Assembly (NCBI GenBank): GCA_030642635.1
Contig: DAOWNK010000040.1
Coordinates: 1-16,442, forward strand
Source of the DNA: Pirellulales bacterium
Lineage (GTDB): Bacteria > Planctomycetota > Planctomycetia > Pirellulales > Thermoguttaceae
Direction of reading: 5' to 3'
DNA length: 16,442 nucleotides
This document shows positions 1 to 7,794 of the stretch, piece after piece. The notes beneath the pieces are model-generated. The model was not told where the DNA came from and made no database searches. It saw only the letters and a list, made by a program, of their open reading frames with translations. The stretch's first letter is position 1. Each line of letters starts with the position of its first letter. A program made the position numbers and the translations under genes.

Positions 1-2843
1 CTATAAAGCCGCGACCGTTGGTCGCGCCGTGTAATGTTGGCGGTCGCCGCCGTATTGGCGCGACCAACGGTCGCGGCTTTATTATGCTGCATGACCACCT
101 CGGCATGGATCAACATCGCGTCGGCAGTCAGCATGGCGTCCAGTTCAACTCCTCGGAACCAGCTAAGCGGCGGGGCCACGTAGCCGCGGGGCGGCTGTAC
201 CCCAAGCGGCGAGCGGCCGAGATCGTGCAGAAGTGCAGTGGAAGTCCAGCGGCCCGGCGTTTTGTGATAGACGTACCGGCCGCCGAGCGGGCAGATCAAC
301 CTGGCGGCAAGCAACAACTCGGCCGTTTTTTTACAATCTTCCGCCGGCACGTGAAGCTGCTGGCCCAGTGCGTGCATCAGCCGTAGGTTCCCAAGCGAGG
401 TCTGGTAGGTACGCCAGTAGCTCCATGAGTTCAACAGCGGTGTGATCCTTGCCCGCGATGGGTCGCCCACGTGCAGCCGAAGTTGTGCCGGACGCTCCGC
501 CTGCTCGAACTTCAGTCGCGGCACGACAAAGTTAAGCACCTCCGGGTGCAACGAGTAAACTGTAAACTGCCGCCATTGGCGGCTTTGAAATCCGGTGCGA
601 GGCGCCCCGGGATATCTGGGATCGGGCGGGCGGACGAGCAGGTTTTCGATCAAGCCGAGCAACGGCATCTGACCGGTGGCGCCGATGTAGCCGACAAGCA
701 CGGCTTGCAGGCTCCCGATCAGCGACCGCCGGCCGTTTACCAGTTCCGGCGGCGGGCCGAAATCTCGCAGCCCTACAAACATCCGCTGATTCTCCATCAA
801 CAATTCCATGGCGGCTATGTCGCCGGGCACCGGCGCCAACTGCATCCGATCCGGCTCGCCGGCCACGGTGGCCAGGAAATCGTAAAGCCGTCCGTCTGCC
901 GGGCTGATGCGTGCGTCGATCTTTACCAGTTCACGATTGTTCTTTAGCGCATGTCGTTTAATGCCCACCATGGTCGGATCGATACGCCCGAATCTCTCGG
1001 CGTAGAACTCGGCGAATTTTTCGCATGCGGACTTCTCAGCCTCGGTAACTTGCTCGACTTCCACGTCGGGTATCGGCAGAAATGTGCCTCGGCGGCCGCG
1101 CAGGCTGTCATAAACCTCGCAGTCTTTTTCAAACACCGTTCGACTGCCGTCCAGCCGGTGCAGAAAATTTCTGGGCAGGATGCCGCTGCCGGAGAGTTGC
1201 TCGATTGTATCTGCCGGCAGACCTTCGGCCGTCGCTGCCAGCCGTGCAAGCTGCACCAGGTCGATATCGGCGGCGGCCTGCAACCGTCGGACGGTTTCCA
1301 CTCGATAATGTGGACCGACCATGTTTCTGAAGAACGCATCCGATAGGTAAACGAACGCCGTGTAGTTTTCGACCAACGGCATCACGCTCCGGGCAACACG
1401 GAACTCATCCGATGCGCCAAGCGAGCCGGTCCCGGTCTCCAGTGGTTCATCAAGGCTGATTTGACGGGTGCCACGGGCATCTTGCCCGTGCTTTCGCAAA
1501 GGCACGGCCGACACGGCCGTGGCACCCAATTTGCCGGCGCCGGTTTCCAGGAACCGGCGGACCAACGTCTTAGAGGTGGCAACCAGTTGATACGCCCCGT
1601 CGGCGGCGTAGTACGACCGGACCGTGCCGTCTGCCGAGGAGAGATACGAGACCTTTTTACCGGCGATTGTAAGTTTCTGTTCGGTTACGCCGCCTGCACC
1701 TAGGCGTTCGATTCGCTGCCGCACCAGGTCGGCGGCCAGTGCGGTGCTGCTGCTGGCGTGGAAGAGCAGCCCGAAAGCGGCGCCTTCGCGCATGTACAAG
1801 TCGGTGCCGATAATTGCCACGTCGGCCACTATCATCGGCCCCAGGATACGCGAAAGCTCGGTCTGCTTCACGACCAGTTGTTCTTCGATGCGTTTGGACG
1901 TTTCCAGGTCCAGCCCGCGCGATTCGATGAGGTTTTGCGCATCGTCGCCCCATTCAGCCAGCGTGTCTTGAAACCACAGGAAGTTGTTGAAACTCCCGAA
2001 TCGGATATAAAGGCATTCGGCCGGCACGCGCATGGCGATCGGCTCGACCGGCACGTCGTCGGGCAGCTTCGGCAGCTTAAGCGCCGGCGGGCGGATAGGC
2101 TCGGGCAACGGCCGGTCGGCCTGTTGGTCGAGGTGATTCAGCCCAAGCAGCCGGTCCTGCTGCATGGCCAGCCGGACCGACTCGGTCGCCAGTGTCAGTC
2201 CGATCTCCTCGGCAAGCTCATCCCGCCACGATTCGGTCTGTTTACGCTCGGGCAGTTTCAGGTTCAGCCGACATGCGAGCATGGTCGCCAGGAAGTTATC
2301 GACCATCGGCGGATAGTCGTGTGCTGATTGAAACAGTCCGGACGAGGCCGTGTACTGACGCCACCATGCATCCAGCATCTGTCTGTGCGCCAGGGCGTCG
2401 GCACGCGGCCGGATCGTCATCTTGTACGGCCGCCGGGCATGGAGCGTCAGCCCAAGCGGCCCGTCGCCCTTGAAGAGAAAGTAGATGGTCGTCCGAGGCG
2501 GGCCGCTTAGCAACTCATCGAGCAGCCCGCCGACACCCTCGCGCACCGGTCCGCCGCGCATCCACGGCACGGCGTCCAGCACGTCTTTTACAATCGCACC
2601 GACGGCCGGGGCGTGCATAGCGGGATAGAAAACCCGGCTGTCTGCTTCTGACAGGCCGAGGCCGTCGATCCCCAGCGGCACGGGCAGTTCGTTCTCGCCT
2701 ATGTCGATAACGACCCGGCCGACGCCGAACGGTTCGCCGGTGAACGCCTCGGCCGTTGCTCGCACCTGCGCAAAGCACGTTGCGGCCGGCAAATTTACCA
2801 GTAATACAATCACCAAGAGTAAGTATGGTTGTTTAGTGTGCAT
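1..2843 (-). CDS. Large secreted protein of unknown function, partial (3' end beyond the left edge)
   Basis: Read on the minus strand from the ATG at 2843, the frame stays open to the window edge, giving at least 947 residues and no stop, so the C-terminus is missing. It begins MHTKQPYLLLVIVLLVNLP, a basic start and hydrophobic core ending near residue 25, which looks like a Sec signal peptide. I do not recognise the family with confidence. Visible segments include a region near residues 338-432 with ADVAIIGTDLYMREGAAFGL and a YLSSADGTVRSYYA stretch, then YLSDAFFRNMVGPHYRVETV near 497-520, and RIDPTMVGIKRHALKNN near 620-636. The style is that of large exported planctomycete proteins. Two palindromic repeats are read through in frame (residues 440-460, and the last codons in the window). 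No Shine-Dalgarno precedes the start. The short plus-strand frames over this region are shadows. The coding call is firm; the function is unknown. Confidence 0.85.
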   Translation of the reverse strand, partial: MHTKQPYLLLVIVLLVNLPAATCFAQVRATAEAFTGEPFGVGRVVIDIGENELPVPLGIDGLGLSEADSRVFYPAMHAPAVGAIVKDVLDAVPWMRGGPVREGVGGLLDELLSGPPRTTIYFLFKGDGPLGLTLHARRPYKMTIRPRADALAHRQMLDAWWRQYTASSGLFQSAHDYPPMVDNFLATMLACRLNLKLPERKQTESWRDELAEEIGLTLATESVRLAMQQDRLLGLNHLDQQADRPLPEPIRPPALKLPKLPDDVPVEPIAMRVPAECLYIRFGSFNNFLWFQDTLAEWGDDAQNLIESRGLDLETSKRIEEQLVVKQTELSRILGPMIVADVAIIGTDLYMREGAAFGLLFHASSSTALAADLVRQRIERLGAGGVTEQKLTIAGKKVSYLSSADGTVRSYYAADGAYQLVATSKTLVRRFLETGAGKLGATAVSAVPLRKHGQDARGTRQISLDEPLETGTGSLGASDEFRVARSVMPLVENYTAFVYLSDAFFRNMVGPHYRVETVRRLQAAADIDLVQLARLAATAEGLPADTIEQLSGSGILPRNFLHRLDGSRTVFEKDCEVYDSLRGRRGTFLPIPDVEVEQVTEAEKSACEKFAEFYAERFGRIDPTMVGIKRHALKNNRELVKIDARISPADGRLYDFLATVAGEPDRMQLAPVPGDIAAMELLMENQRMFVGLRDFGPPPELVNGRRSLIGSLQAVLVGYIGATGQMPLLGLIENLLVRPPDPRYPGAPRTGFQSRQWRQFTVYSLHPEVLNFVVPRLKFEQAERPAQLRLHVGDPSRARITPLLNSWSYWRTYQTSLGNLRLMHALGQQLHVPAEDCKKTAELLLAARLICPLGGRYVYHKTPGRWTSTALLHDLGRSPLGVQPPRGYVAPPLSWFRGVELDAMLTADAMLIHAEVVMQHNKAATVGRANTAATANITRRDQRSRLY
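3..82. repeat. Palindromic REP-like doublet with 26-bp perfect arms
   Basis: Arms 3-28 and 57-82 are exact reverse complements around a 28-nt spacer. Each arm is itself a hairpin (GCGACC-GTT-GGTCGC), and the spacer holds a third small hairpin (GGCGG-TCG-CCGCC). The element lies inside the open frame of the minus-strand gene, where it is read as AATVGRANTAATANITR. It shares only the edge string ATAAAGCCGC with the element at the nqrF/apbE junction. Confidence 0.85.
1466..1527. repeat. Palindromic REP-like doublet inside the minus-strand gene
   Basis: The outer arms 1466-1476 and 1517-1527 are an 11-bp exact inverted repeat. Inside lie two separate hairpins with different core sequences, CACGGGCA-TCT-TGCCCGTG (1472-1490) and CACGGCCG-ACA-CGGCCGTG (1503-1521). 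Read in the frame of the host gene it gives AVPLRKHGQDARGT (within residues 440-460), a peptide typical of translated repeats of this kind rather than of a protein domain. Confidence 0.8.
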
Positions 2844-2885
2844 GTGTTTTACTTTTTGTTGTTTCAGTTGTTATACATCAAACGC

Positions 2886-2905
2886 CCCGGGACTGCGGTC
2901 CCGGG
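2886..2905. repeat. Single GC hairpin in the divergent intergenic region
   Basis: CCCGGGAC-TGCG-GTCCCGGG has 8-bp perfect arms and a 4-nt loop. It lies in the 191-bp gap between the divergent minus-strand gene and nqrA. On the plus strand it is followed by a T-rich stretch, but the gap does not lie downstream of any gene, so a terminator is unlikely. It may be a single-unit repeat of the palindrome type seen elsewhere here, or an operator. On the minus strand TATAAC (2875-2870) is a weak candidate -10 for the divergent gene. Confidence 0.5.
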
Positions 2906-2962
2906 AGTATTTTGGTTTTATAAGTGCCCAAGTACCGAAAGTCAACATGCCGCCGGCACCGG

Positions 2963-2991
2963 TTGTCAGGAAGTCGGCGTTACTGTATCAT
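2963..2991 (+). promoter_or_regulatory. Candidate sigma70-type promoter of the nqr operon
   Basis: TTGTCA (2963-2968), a 17-nt spacer and TATCAT (2986-2991) match the consensus boxes at five of six positions each, at ideal spacing. Transcription would begin near 2998, leaving a leader of about 37 nt before the nqrA ATG at 3035. The in-frame ATG at 3005 would then sit almost at the 5' end, which supports the later start. Confidence 0.55.
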
Positions 2992-3034
2992 AGCTGGTTT
3001 GTTTATGCCAACTGATAAAAAGCACATTTACAAA

Positions 3035-4390
3035 ATGGCAAAAATCAAAATCAAAAAAGGCTTGAACCTGCCGATCACCGGGCAGCCCGGGCGGGAGATA
3101 ACCGACGCCCGGCCGGTCGGCTCCGTCGCCGTGCTGGGGCCGGACTATATCGGCATGAAACCGACCATGGCCGTGCAGGTGGGTGATCGAGTTAAAACCG
3201 GCCAATTGCTGTTTACCGACAAGAAGACCCCTGGCGTGTGGCACACTTCGCCGGGCTGCGGCAAGGTGGTTGCAATCAACCGTGGCGCGAAGCGTGCACT
3301 GCTGTCGGTCGTCGTCGAGTTGAACGGCGACGAAGAGGAGAAGTTCAGCCGTTACGAGGAAGGGCAACTCGAAGGTCTAACCGCCGAACAGGTTAAAGAG
3401 AACCTGGTCGCCTCGGGGCTTTGGACGGCGATCAGAGGCCGGCCGTTCAGCCGTGTGCCCGCACCGGAGTCGATGCCCAGTTCGATTTTCGTCACCGCAA
3501 TCGACACCCATCCGTTGGCCGCCGCCCCGGAGGTTGTAATCGGCACACGGCCGGATGATTTTCTAAGCGGGCTGAAAGTCATCTCGCACCTAACGCCCGG
3601 CAAAGTATTTTTGTGCAAGGGGACAGTCCCATTTTCGCTGCGCAAAAATTGGGACAGTCCCAAAATCGTAACCACCGAGTTCGAGGGGCCGCACCCGGCC
3701 GGATTACCCGGTACGCATATTCATTTCCTCGACCCGGTCGATTTGCACAAGACCGTCTGGTATGTCAACTACCAGGATATCATGGCCGTCGGCAGTTTGT
3801 TTACAACCGGCCGGCTCGATCTAACTCGGATAATCTCGCTGGCCGGACCGGCGGCGAAAAACCCGCGATTGGTTCGCACTCGACTAGGCGCCAACACGAT
3901 GGAGCTTACGGAAGGCGAATTGAAAGACGGGAAAAATCGTGTGATCTCAGGCTCGGTGTTCTCCGGCCGAACGGCCGAGGGTCCGCTGGCGTTCCTGGGC
4001 CGCTACCACCTGCAAATCTCCGTGTTGGCCGAAGGCGGCCGGCGGGAGCTTTTCGGCTGGTTTATGCCGGGGTTCAATAAATTTTCGATAAAGAACGTCG
4101 TCGCCTCGAGGCTTTTTCCCGGCAAGCAGTTCAGTTTCACCACCGCCACGCACGGCGGTCCCAGGGCAATCGTGCCGATTGGCAGCTACGAGAAGGTCAT
4201 GCCGTTGGACATATTGCCGACGTTCCTGCTGAAGGCGTTGGCCGGCGAAGACATCGAGCAGGCCGAAGCGCTCGGGTGCCTTGAACTGGACGAAGAGGAC
4301 CTGGCGCTGTGCACGTTCGTTTGCCCCGGCAAAGGCGAGTACGGACCGATGCTGCGGCGGAACCTGACGATCATCGAGAAGGAAGGGTAA
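3035..4390 (+). CDS. nqrA: Na+-translocating NADH:quinone reductase subunit A
   Basis: NqrA is the cytoplasmic-side subunit of Na+-NQR, the respiratory complex that passes electrons from NADH to quinone while exporting Na+. The 451-residue product matches the family along its length: MAKIKIKKGLNLPITGQP at the start, DKKTPGVWHTSPGCGKV, NRGAKRALLSVVVE, SGLWTAIRGRPFSRVP, GPHPAGLPGTHIHFLDPV (about 218-235), LGRYHLQISVL, ELFGWFMPG and the ending ALGCLELDEEDLALCTFVCPGKGEYG. The ATG at 3035 was chosen because it gives the usual N-terminus; upstream in-frame starts (3005, 2924) add atypical sequence, and the promoter lies between them. No strong ribosome binding site is visible. Residues 195-209 are encoded by an inserted palindromic element in a normally variable loop. 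It is the first gene of nqrABCDEF-apbE. Confidence 0.97.
   Translation: MAKIKIKKGLNLPITGQPGREITDARPVGSVAVLGPDYIGMKPTMAVQVGDRVKTGQLLFTDKKTPGVWHTSPGCGKVVAINRGAKRALLSVVVELNGDEEEKFSRYEEGQLEGLTAEQVKENLVASGLWTAIRGRPFSRVPAPESMPSSIFVTAIDTHPLAAAPEVVIGTRPDDFLSGLKVISHLTPGKVFLCKGTVPFSLRKNWDSPKIVTTEFEGPHPAGLPGTHIHFLDPVDLHKTVWYVNYQDIMAVGSLFTTGRLDLTRIISLAGPAAKNPRLVRTRLGANTMELTEGELKDGKNRVISGSVFSGRTAEGPLAFLGRYHLQISVLAEGGRRELFGWFMPGFNKFSIKNVVASRLFPGKQFSFTTATHGGPRAIVPIGSYEKVMPLDILPTFLLKALAGEDIEQAEALGCLELDEEDLALCTFVCPGKGEYGPMLRRNLTIIEKEG
3619..3661. repeat. Palindromic REP-like doublet inserted in frame in nqrA
   Basis: Two copies of GGGAC-A-GTCCC (3620-3630 and 3651-3661), each a mini-hairpin, flank a spacer containing TTTT and AAAA runs that pair with one another. 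The 12-nt outer arms pair with one central mismatch. The element codes for KGTVPFSLRKNWDSP (NqrA residues 195-209) and keeps the frame open. The GGGACAGTCCC string is typical of repetitive intergenic elements, which is why I read this as an insertion. Confidence 0.75.
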
Positions 4391-4411
4391 CGAAGGGGGA
4401 AGAATAAGTTT

Positions 4412-4473
4412 AGTGGCACCGGCGTCTCGCCGGTGTGGCAACATTAGATCACCGGCGAGACGCCGGTGCCACT
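4412..4473. repeat. Palindromic REP-like doublet between nqrA and nqrB
   Basis: Arms 4412-4435 and 4450-4473 are a 24-bp perfect inverted repeat around 14 nt. Each arm folds as CACCGGCG-TCT-CGCCGGTG or its complement. It begins 22 nt after the nqrA stop. The next 30 bases contain loosely repeated GCCACT units, perhaps a decayed second repeat. There is no T-run after it, so it is not a classical intrinsic terminator, and nqrB must be read through it unless it has its own promoter. Confidence 0.85.
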
Positions 4474-4521
4474 GCCACTGCCGATGCCACTAACACTGAC
4501 ATTCAGGGACAAAAACCGCAC

Positions 4522-5730
4522 ATGAAACCGCTTAGATACATACTCGATCGCCTGGAGCCGTACTTCGCAAAGGGAAACAAGCTTGAGAAGCTATATCCCG
4601 TCTACGAGGTGATCGACACGTTCTTCTACACGCCCGGCGGCACCGCCGAGGAGCCGTGTCACGTGCGCGACGCCATTGATTTCAAGCGGATGATGAGCGC
4701 CGTGCTGGTCGCGCTTATTCCGTGTGTGGTAATGGCGATGTACAACACCGGTTTGCAAGCCAACACGGCCATGGCCGAGATGGGAATCTCAGAAGTACCC
4801 GGCTGGCGCGGCATGGTCCTTTCGTGGACCGGCGTCGGCTGCGATGCGTCGAACGTTTGGGCCGATCTGCTGCACGGTGCGTTGTACTTCGTGCCGATAT
4901 ACATCGTCTGCATGGTGGTCGGCATCCTGTGGGAGATGCTGTTCGCGGTGGTCCGCAACCACGAGATAAACGAGGGATTTTTCGTCACCGGGCTGCTGTT
5001 TCCGCTGACCCTGCCGGCGACGATCCCGCTTTGGCAGGTGGCCGTGGGGATTACGTTCGGCGTGGTGCTCGGCAAGGAGGTATTCGGCGGCACGGGCAGG
5101 AATTTTCTCAACCCGGCTCTTACAGCCCGGGCGTTTTTGTTCTTTGCATATCCGGCGCAAATATCCGGCGACGCCGTGTGGACCGCAGTCGACGGGTTCA
5201 GCGGCGCAACTGCCTTGGGCGTGGCGGCCGGCGGCGGCATGGCGGCAGTAACCGAACAGCTTAGCTGGCTACAGGCGTTCGTCGGCACTATGCAAGGCTC
5301 GATGGGCGAAACGTCCACCGCGGCGTGTTTGATCGGGGCAGTGCTGCTGCTGCTGTTCGGCGTGGCGTCGTGGCGGATCATGGCCAGTATGCTCATCGGC
5401 GCCATGGCCTTAGCCGGACTGTTTTTTGCGGCCGGCAGCACCACCAATCCGATGTTCACAATGCCGCCGCACTGGCACCTGGTGCTCGGCGGGTTCGCCT
5501 TCGGGTTGGTTTTCATGGCCACCGATCCGGTCAGCGCGTCGATGACCAACCTGGGGCAATACATCTACGGCGGGCTGATCGGGGCGATGGTGATATTGGT
5601 TCGGGTCGTCAATCCGGCATTTCCCGAGGGGACCATGCTGGCGATACTTTTTGGAAACGTGTTCGCACCGCTTATCGATTATTACGTTGTGCGGGCGAAC
5701 ATCAAACGCAGGGCATTAAGACATGCATAA
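4522..5730 (+). CDS. nqrB: Na+-translocating NADH:quinone reductase subunit B
   Basis: NqrB is the large membrane subunit that carries covalently bound FMN and riboflavin and takes part in Na+ transport and quinone reduction. The 402-residue product starts MKPLRYILDRLEPYFAKG and contains VRDAIDFKRMM, NHEINEGFFVTGLLFPLTLP, KEVFGGTGRNFLNPAL, RAFLFFAYPAQISGDAVWTA, FMATDPVSAS and RVVNPAFPEGTMLAILFGN, all NqrB signatures, with about eight to ten hydrophobic helices. The FMN-accepting threonine is Thr230 in DGFSGAT, a match to the ApbE recognition pattern DxxSGAT. The open frame extends upstream to 4435, but that part is translated repeat, so the ATG at 4522 is chosen; AGGGA about 11 nt before it may be the ribosome binding site. 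The last 8 bases overlap nqrC. Confidence 0.97.
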   Translation: MKPLRYILDRLEPYFAKGNKLEKLYPVYEVIDTFFYTPGGTAEEPCHVRDAIDFKRMMSAVLVALIPCVVMAMYNTGLQANTAMAEMGISEVPGWRGMVLSWTGVGCDASNVWADLLHGALYFVPIYIVCMVVGILWEMLFAVVRNHEINEGFFVTGLLFPLTLPATIPLWQVAVGITFGVVLGKEVFGGTGRNFLNPALTARAFLFFAYPAQISGDAVWTAVDGFSGATALGVAAGGGMAAVTEQLSWLQAFVGTMQGSMGETSTAACLIGAVLLLLFGVASWRIMASMLIGAMALAGLFFAAGSTTNPMFTMPPHWHLVLGGFAFGLVFMATDPVSASMTNLGQYIYGGLIGAMVILVRVVNPAFPEGTMLAILFGNVFAPLIDYYVVRANIKRRALRHA

Positions 5731-6490
5731 CGACACGATCGGAAAGACCGTCGGCGTTGCGGCTGCCGTGTGCGTGATCTGCTCGATCTTCGTCTCCGGT
5801 GCGGCCGTGTATCTGAAACCGATCCAAGAGGCCAACAAAACGCTCGACGTGAAGCGAAACATACTGATTGCCGCCGGGCTGCTCGAAGAAGGCGGAAAGA
5901 CCGACGTCGGCGAGCTGTTCGAGCAGATCGACTCGGCTGTGGTCGACCTGGCCACCGGCGAGTTCGTCGATGATATCGCGGCTGAAGACTTCGACCCGCG
6001 CAGGGCGGCAAAGGATCCTACACAGAGCGTGGCGATTGACGCCGGGGACGACATCGCCGGTATCAAGCGGCGGTCGAACTATCGGGTAGTTTACTTTCTG
6101 AAAGACGGCGAGAAGATAAAACGGATAATACTGCCGGTGTACGGCAAGGGACTGTGGTCGACCATGTACGGCCTCCTGGCGCTCGATGCCGACATGACCA
6201 CCATCAAGAGCTTCGGCTTTTACGAACACGCCGAGACGCCGGGCCTGGGCGGCGAGATCGACAACACCGCATGGAAGGCGCTCTGGACAGGCAAAATCGC
6301 ACTGGATGCCGACCGGCAGCCGGCAGTCCGGGTAATCCGAGGGCACGTCGATAAAAACTCGCCTGAAGCCGTACACCAGGTAGACGGGCTGTCCGGGGCG
6401 ACCATCACCGGCCGGGGCGTGGAAAACCTGGTCCGGTTTTGGCTCGGCCGGGAAGGATATGGACCGCTGTTGAAAAAACTTAGCATGTAG
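5723..6490 (+). CDS. nqrC: Na+-translocating NADH:quinone reductase subunit C
   Basis: NqrC is a single-helix membrane subunit with a periplasmic FMN-binding domain that relays electrons within the Na+-NQR complex. The 255-residue product has a membrane helix near residues 8-28 (GVAAAVCVICSIFVSGAAVY) and then a soluble domain with LPVYGKGLWSTMYGLLALD, FYEHAETPGLGGEID and, near the C-terminus, DGLSGATITGRGVENLV. Thr227 of this SGAT motif should carry the phosphoester-linked FMN added by ApbE. The start codon overlaps the end of nqrB (ATGCATAA), so the two are probably translationally coupled. The TAG stop lies within the left arm of the following palindromic repeat. Confidence 0.97.
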   Translation: MHNDTIGKTVGVAAAVCVICSIFVSGAAVYLKPIQEANKTLDVKRNILIAAGLLEEGGKTDVGELFEQIDSAVVDLATGEFVDDIAAEDFDPRRAAKDPTQSVAIDAGDDIAGIKRRSNYRVVYFLKDGEKIKRIILPVYGKGLWSTMYGLLALDADMTTIKSFGFYEHAETPGLGGEIDNTAWKALWTGKIALDADRQPAVRVIRGHVDKNSPEAVHQVDGLSGATITGRGVENLVRFWLGREGYGPLLKKLSM

Positions 6491-6542
6491 GGTGCGTGGA
6501 ACGCACCGTAACATCGGAAGAGGTGCGTTTCACGCACCCTAC
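6487..6542. repeat. Palindromic REP-like doublet between nqrC and nqrD
   Basis: Arms 6487-6507 and 6522-6542 form a 21-bp inverted repeat with one mismatch around a 14-nt spacer. Each arm is also a hairpin (GGTGCGT-GGA-ACGCACC on the left). The left arm contains the nqrC stop codon, and the right arm ends 11 nt before the nqrD ATG. No T-run follows. The GTAGGGTGCGT string belongs to a repeat class common in other genomes. Confidence 0.85.
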
Positions 6543-6553
6543 GGGATATCGAT

Positions 6554-7177
6554 ATGAGTAAAGTAAAAGAAGCGCTGTTCGACCCGATCTTCAAGAACAA
6601 CCCAATCGCCGTGCAGGTGTTGGGCATCTGCTCCGTGCTGGCGGTCACCTCGAAGCTCGAAACCACCGTGACCATGTGCCTGGCGGTGATATTCGTGGTG
6701 ACGCTTTCCAATTTGTCGATCAGCCTGATACGCAACCACATCCCCTCCAGCATCCGCATGATCGTGCAGATGACGATCATCGCATCGCTGGTCATACTGG
6801 TCGATCAGTTCCTGAAGGCGTACGCTTATGAGATCAGCAAGCAGCTTTCCGTATTCGTCGGGCTGATTATCACCAACTGCATTATCATGGGCCGGGCAGA
6901 AGCGTACGCCATGAAAAACGGCCCGTGGCTCAGCATGCTCGACGGGCTGGGGAACGGCATCGGTTACAGCATCGTACTGCTGGCGGTCGGCTTTGTCCGG
7001 GAGTTGCTCGGCTCGGGAAAACTGCTCGGATACGTCGTCCTGCCGCTTACGATTGACGGCGGCTGGTACCCGGCGAACGGTCTGCTGCTGCTCTCCCCCA
7101 GCGCGTTTTTCCTGATAGGGTTTTTCATTTGGGGGTTGAGGACTTGGAAAACTGAGTTGGTGGAGAAGGAAAATTAA
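6554..7177 (+). CDS. nqrD: Na+-translocating NADH:quinone reductase subunit D
   Basis: NqrD is a small integral membrane subunit that, with NqrE, holds a membrane-embedded [2Fe-2S] cluster at their interface and forms part of the Na+ path. The 207-residue product (family about 210) has about six hydrophobic helices and the signatures DPIFKNNPIAVQVLGICSVL, TIIASLVILVDQFLKAY, LIITNCIIMGRAEAYAM and GPWLSMLDGLGNGIGY. The expected cluster ligands are present as Cys26 (GICS) and Cys109 (TNCI). The ATG at 6554 gives the family N-terminus; only a weak GGGA lies upstream, just after the repeat arm. It is followed by nqrE after one base. Confidence 0.97.
   Translation: MSKVKEALFDPIFKNNPIAVQVLGICSVLAVTSKLETTVTMCLAVIFVVTLSNLSISLIRNHIPSSIRMIVQMTIIASLVILVDQFLKAYAYEISKQLSVFVGLIITNCIIMGRAEAYAMKNGPWLSMLDGLGNGIGYSIVLLAVGFVRELLGSGKLLGYVVLPLTIDGGWYPANGLLLLSPSAFFLIGFFIWGLRTWKTELVEKEN
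7162..7170 (+). promoter_or_regulatory. Strong Shine-Dalgarno of nqrE
   Basis: GGAGAAGGA lies 8 nt before the nqrE ATG at 7179, inside the last codons of nqrD. It stands out because most starts in this window have weak or no such sequence. Confidence 0.7.
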
Positions 7178-7178
7178 A

Positions 7179-7790
7179 ATGCTCGAACATTATCTAAATA
7201 TACTGCTGAAGTCGATATTTATCGAAAACTTCGCCCTGGCGTTTTTCCTGGGCATGTGCACCTATCTGGCCGTCTCGAAGCGGGTAGAGACCTCCACCGG
7301 CCTGGGCATTGCCGTTATCGTCGTGCAGACGATAACCGTGCCGATCAATAACCTCATATACAACTACATACTGAAGGAGGGAGCGCTGGGTTGGCTGGGG
7401 TTGGAAAACCTCGACCTGACGTTCCTGGCGCTTATTAGTTTTATTGGTGTGATCGCCGCAATGGTGCAGATACTGGAGATGACGCTGGACAAGTATTTTC
7501 CGGCGCTTTACAACGCACTGGGAATATTCCTGCCGCTTATTACGGTAAACTGCGCCATACTCGGCGGGTCGCTGTTCATGGTCGAGCGGGACTATAACTT
7601 GCCGGAAAGCGTGATCTTCGGCCTGGGGTCCGGCATAGGCTGGGCAATCGCCATCATGGCGCTGGCCGCCATTCGGGAACGGATGCGGTACTGTCTCGTG
7701 CCCGACGGACTGAAAGGGCTTGGCATTACGTTCATCACCGTCGGGCTGATCGCGCTGGCGTTTATGTGTTTTTCAGGGATACAATTGTAA
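7179..7790 (+). CDS. nqrE: Na+-translocating NADH:quinone reductase subunit E
   Basis: NqrE is the membrane partner of NqrD, homologous to it in inverted orientation, and supplies the other two cysteines of the shared [2Fe-2S] cluster. The 203-residue product shows KSIFIENFALAFFLGMCTYLAV, AVIVVQTITVPINNL, GVIAAMVQILEMTLDKYFPAL, YNALGIFLPLITVNCAILGG, GSGIGWAIAIMALAAIRERM and the ending CFSGIQL, all typical. Ligand cysteines are Cys27 (GMCT) and Cys125 (VNCA). The start follows the nqrD stop by one base with a strong Shine-Dalgarno, which fits equal synthesis of D and E. A palindromic repeat starts four bases after the stop. Confidence 0.97.
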   Translation: MLEHYLNILLKSIFIENFALAFFLGMCTYLAVSKRVETSTGLGIAVIVVQTITVPINNLIYNYILKEGALGWLGLENLDLTFLALISFIGVIAAMVQILEMTLDKYFPALYNALGIFLPLITVNCAILGGSLFMVERDYNLPESVIFGLGSGIGWAIAIMALAAIRERMRYCLVPDGLKGLGITFITVGLIALAFMCFSGIQL

Positions 7791-7794
7791 ATCA

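Noticed and set aside
18..2510. Overlapping plus-strand open frames across the first 2.5 kb
   Set aside because: They lie antisense to one long minus-strand frame with signal peptide and protein-like composition; their translations are rich in R, P and G and show no domains.
4412..4473. Intrinsic terminator after nqrA
   Set aside because: The stem is strong, but no T-run follows, and the same operon continues with nqrB; the doublet architecture fits a REP-type repeat better.
4659..5564. A 301-codon minus-strand open frame over nqrB
   Set aside because: It mirrors the highly conserved nqrB on the other strand and has no recognisable protein features; a codon-bias shadow in GC-rich DNA.
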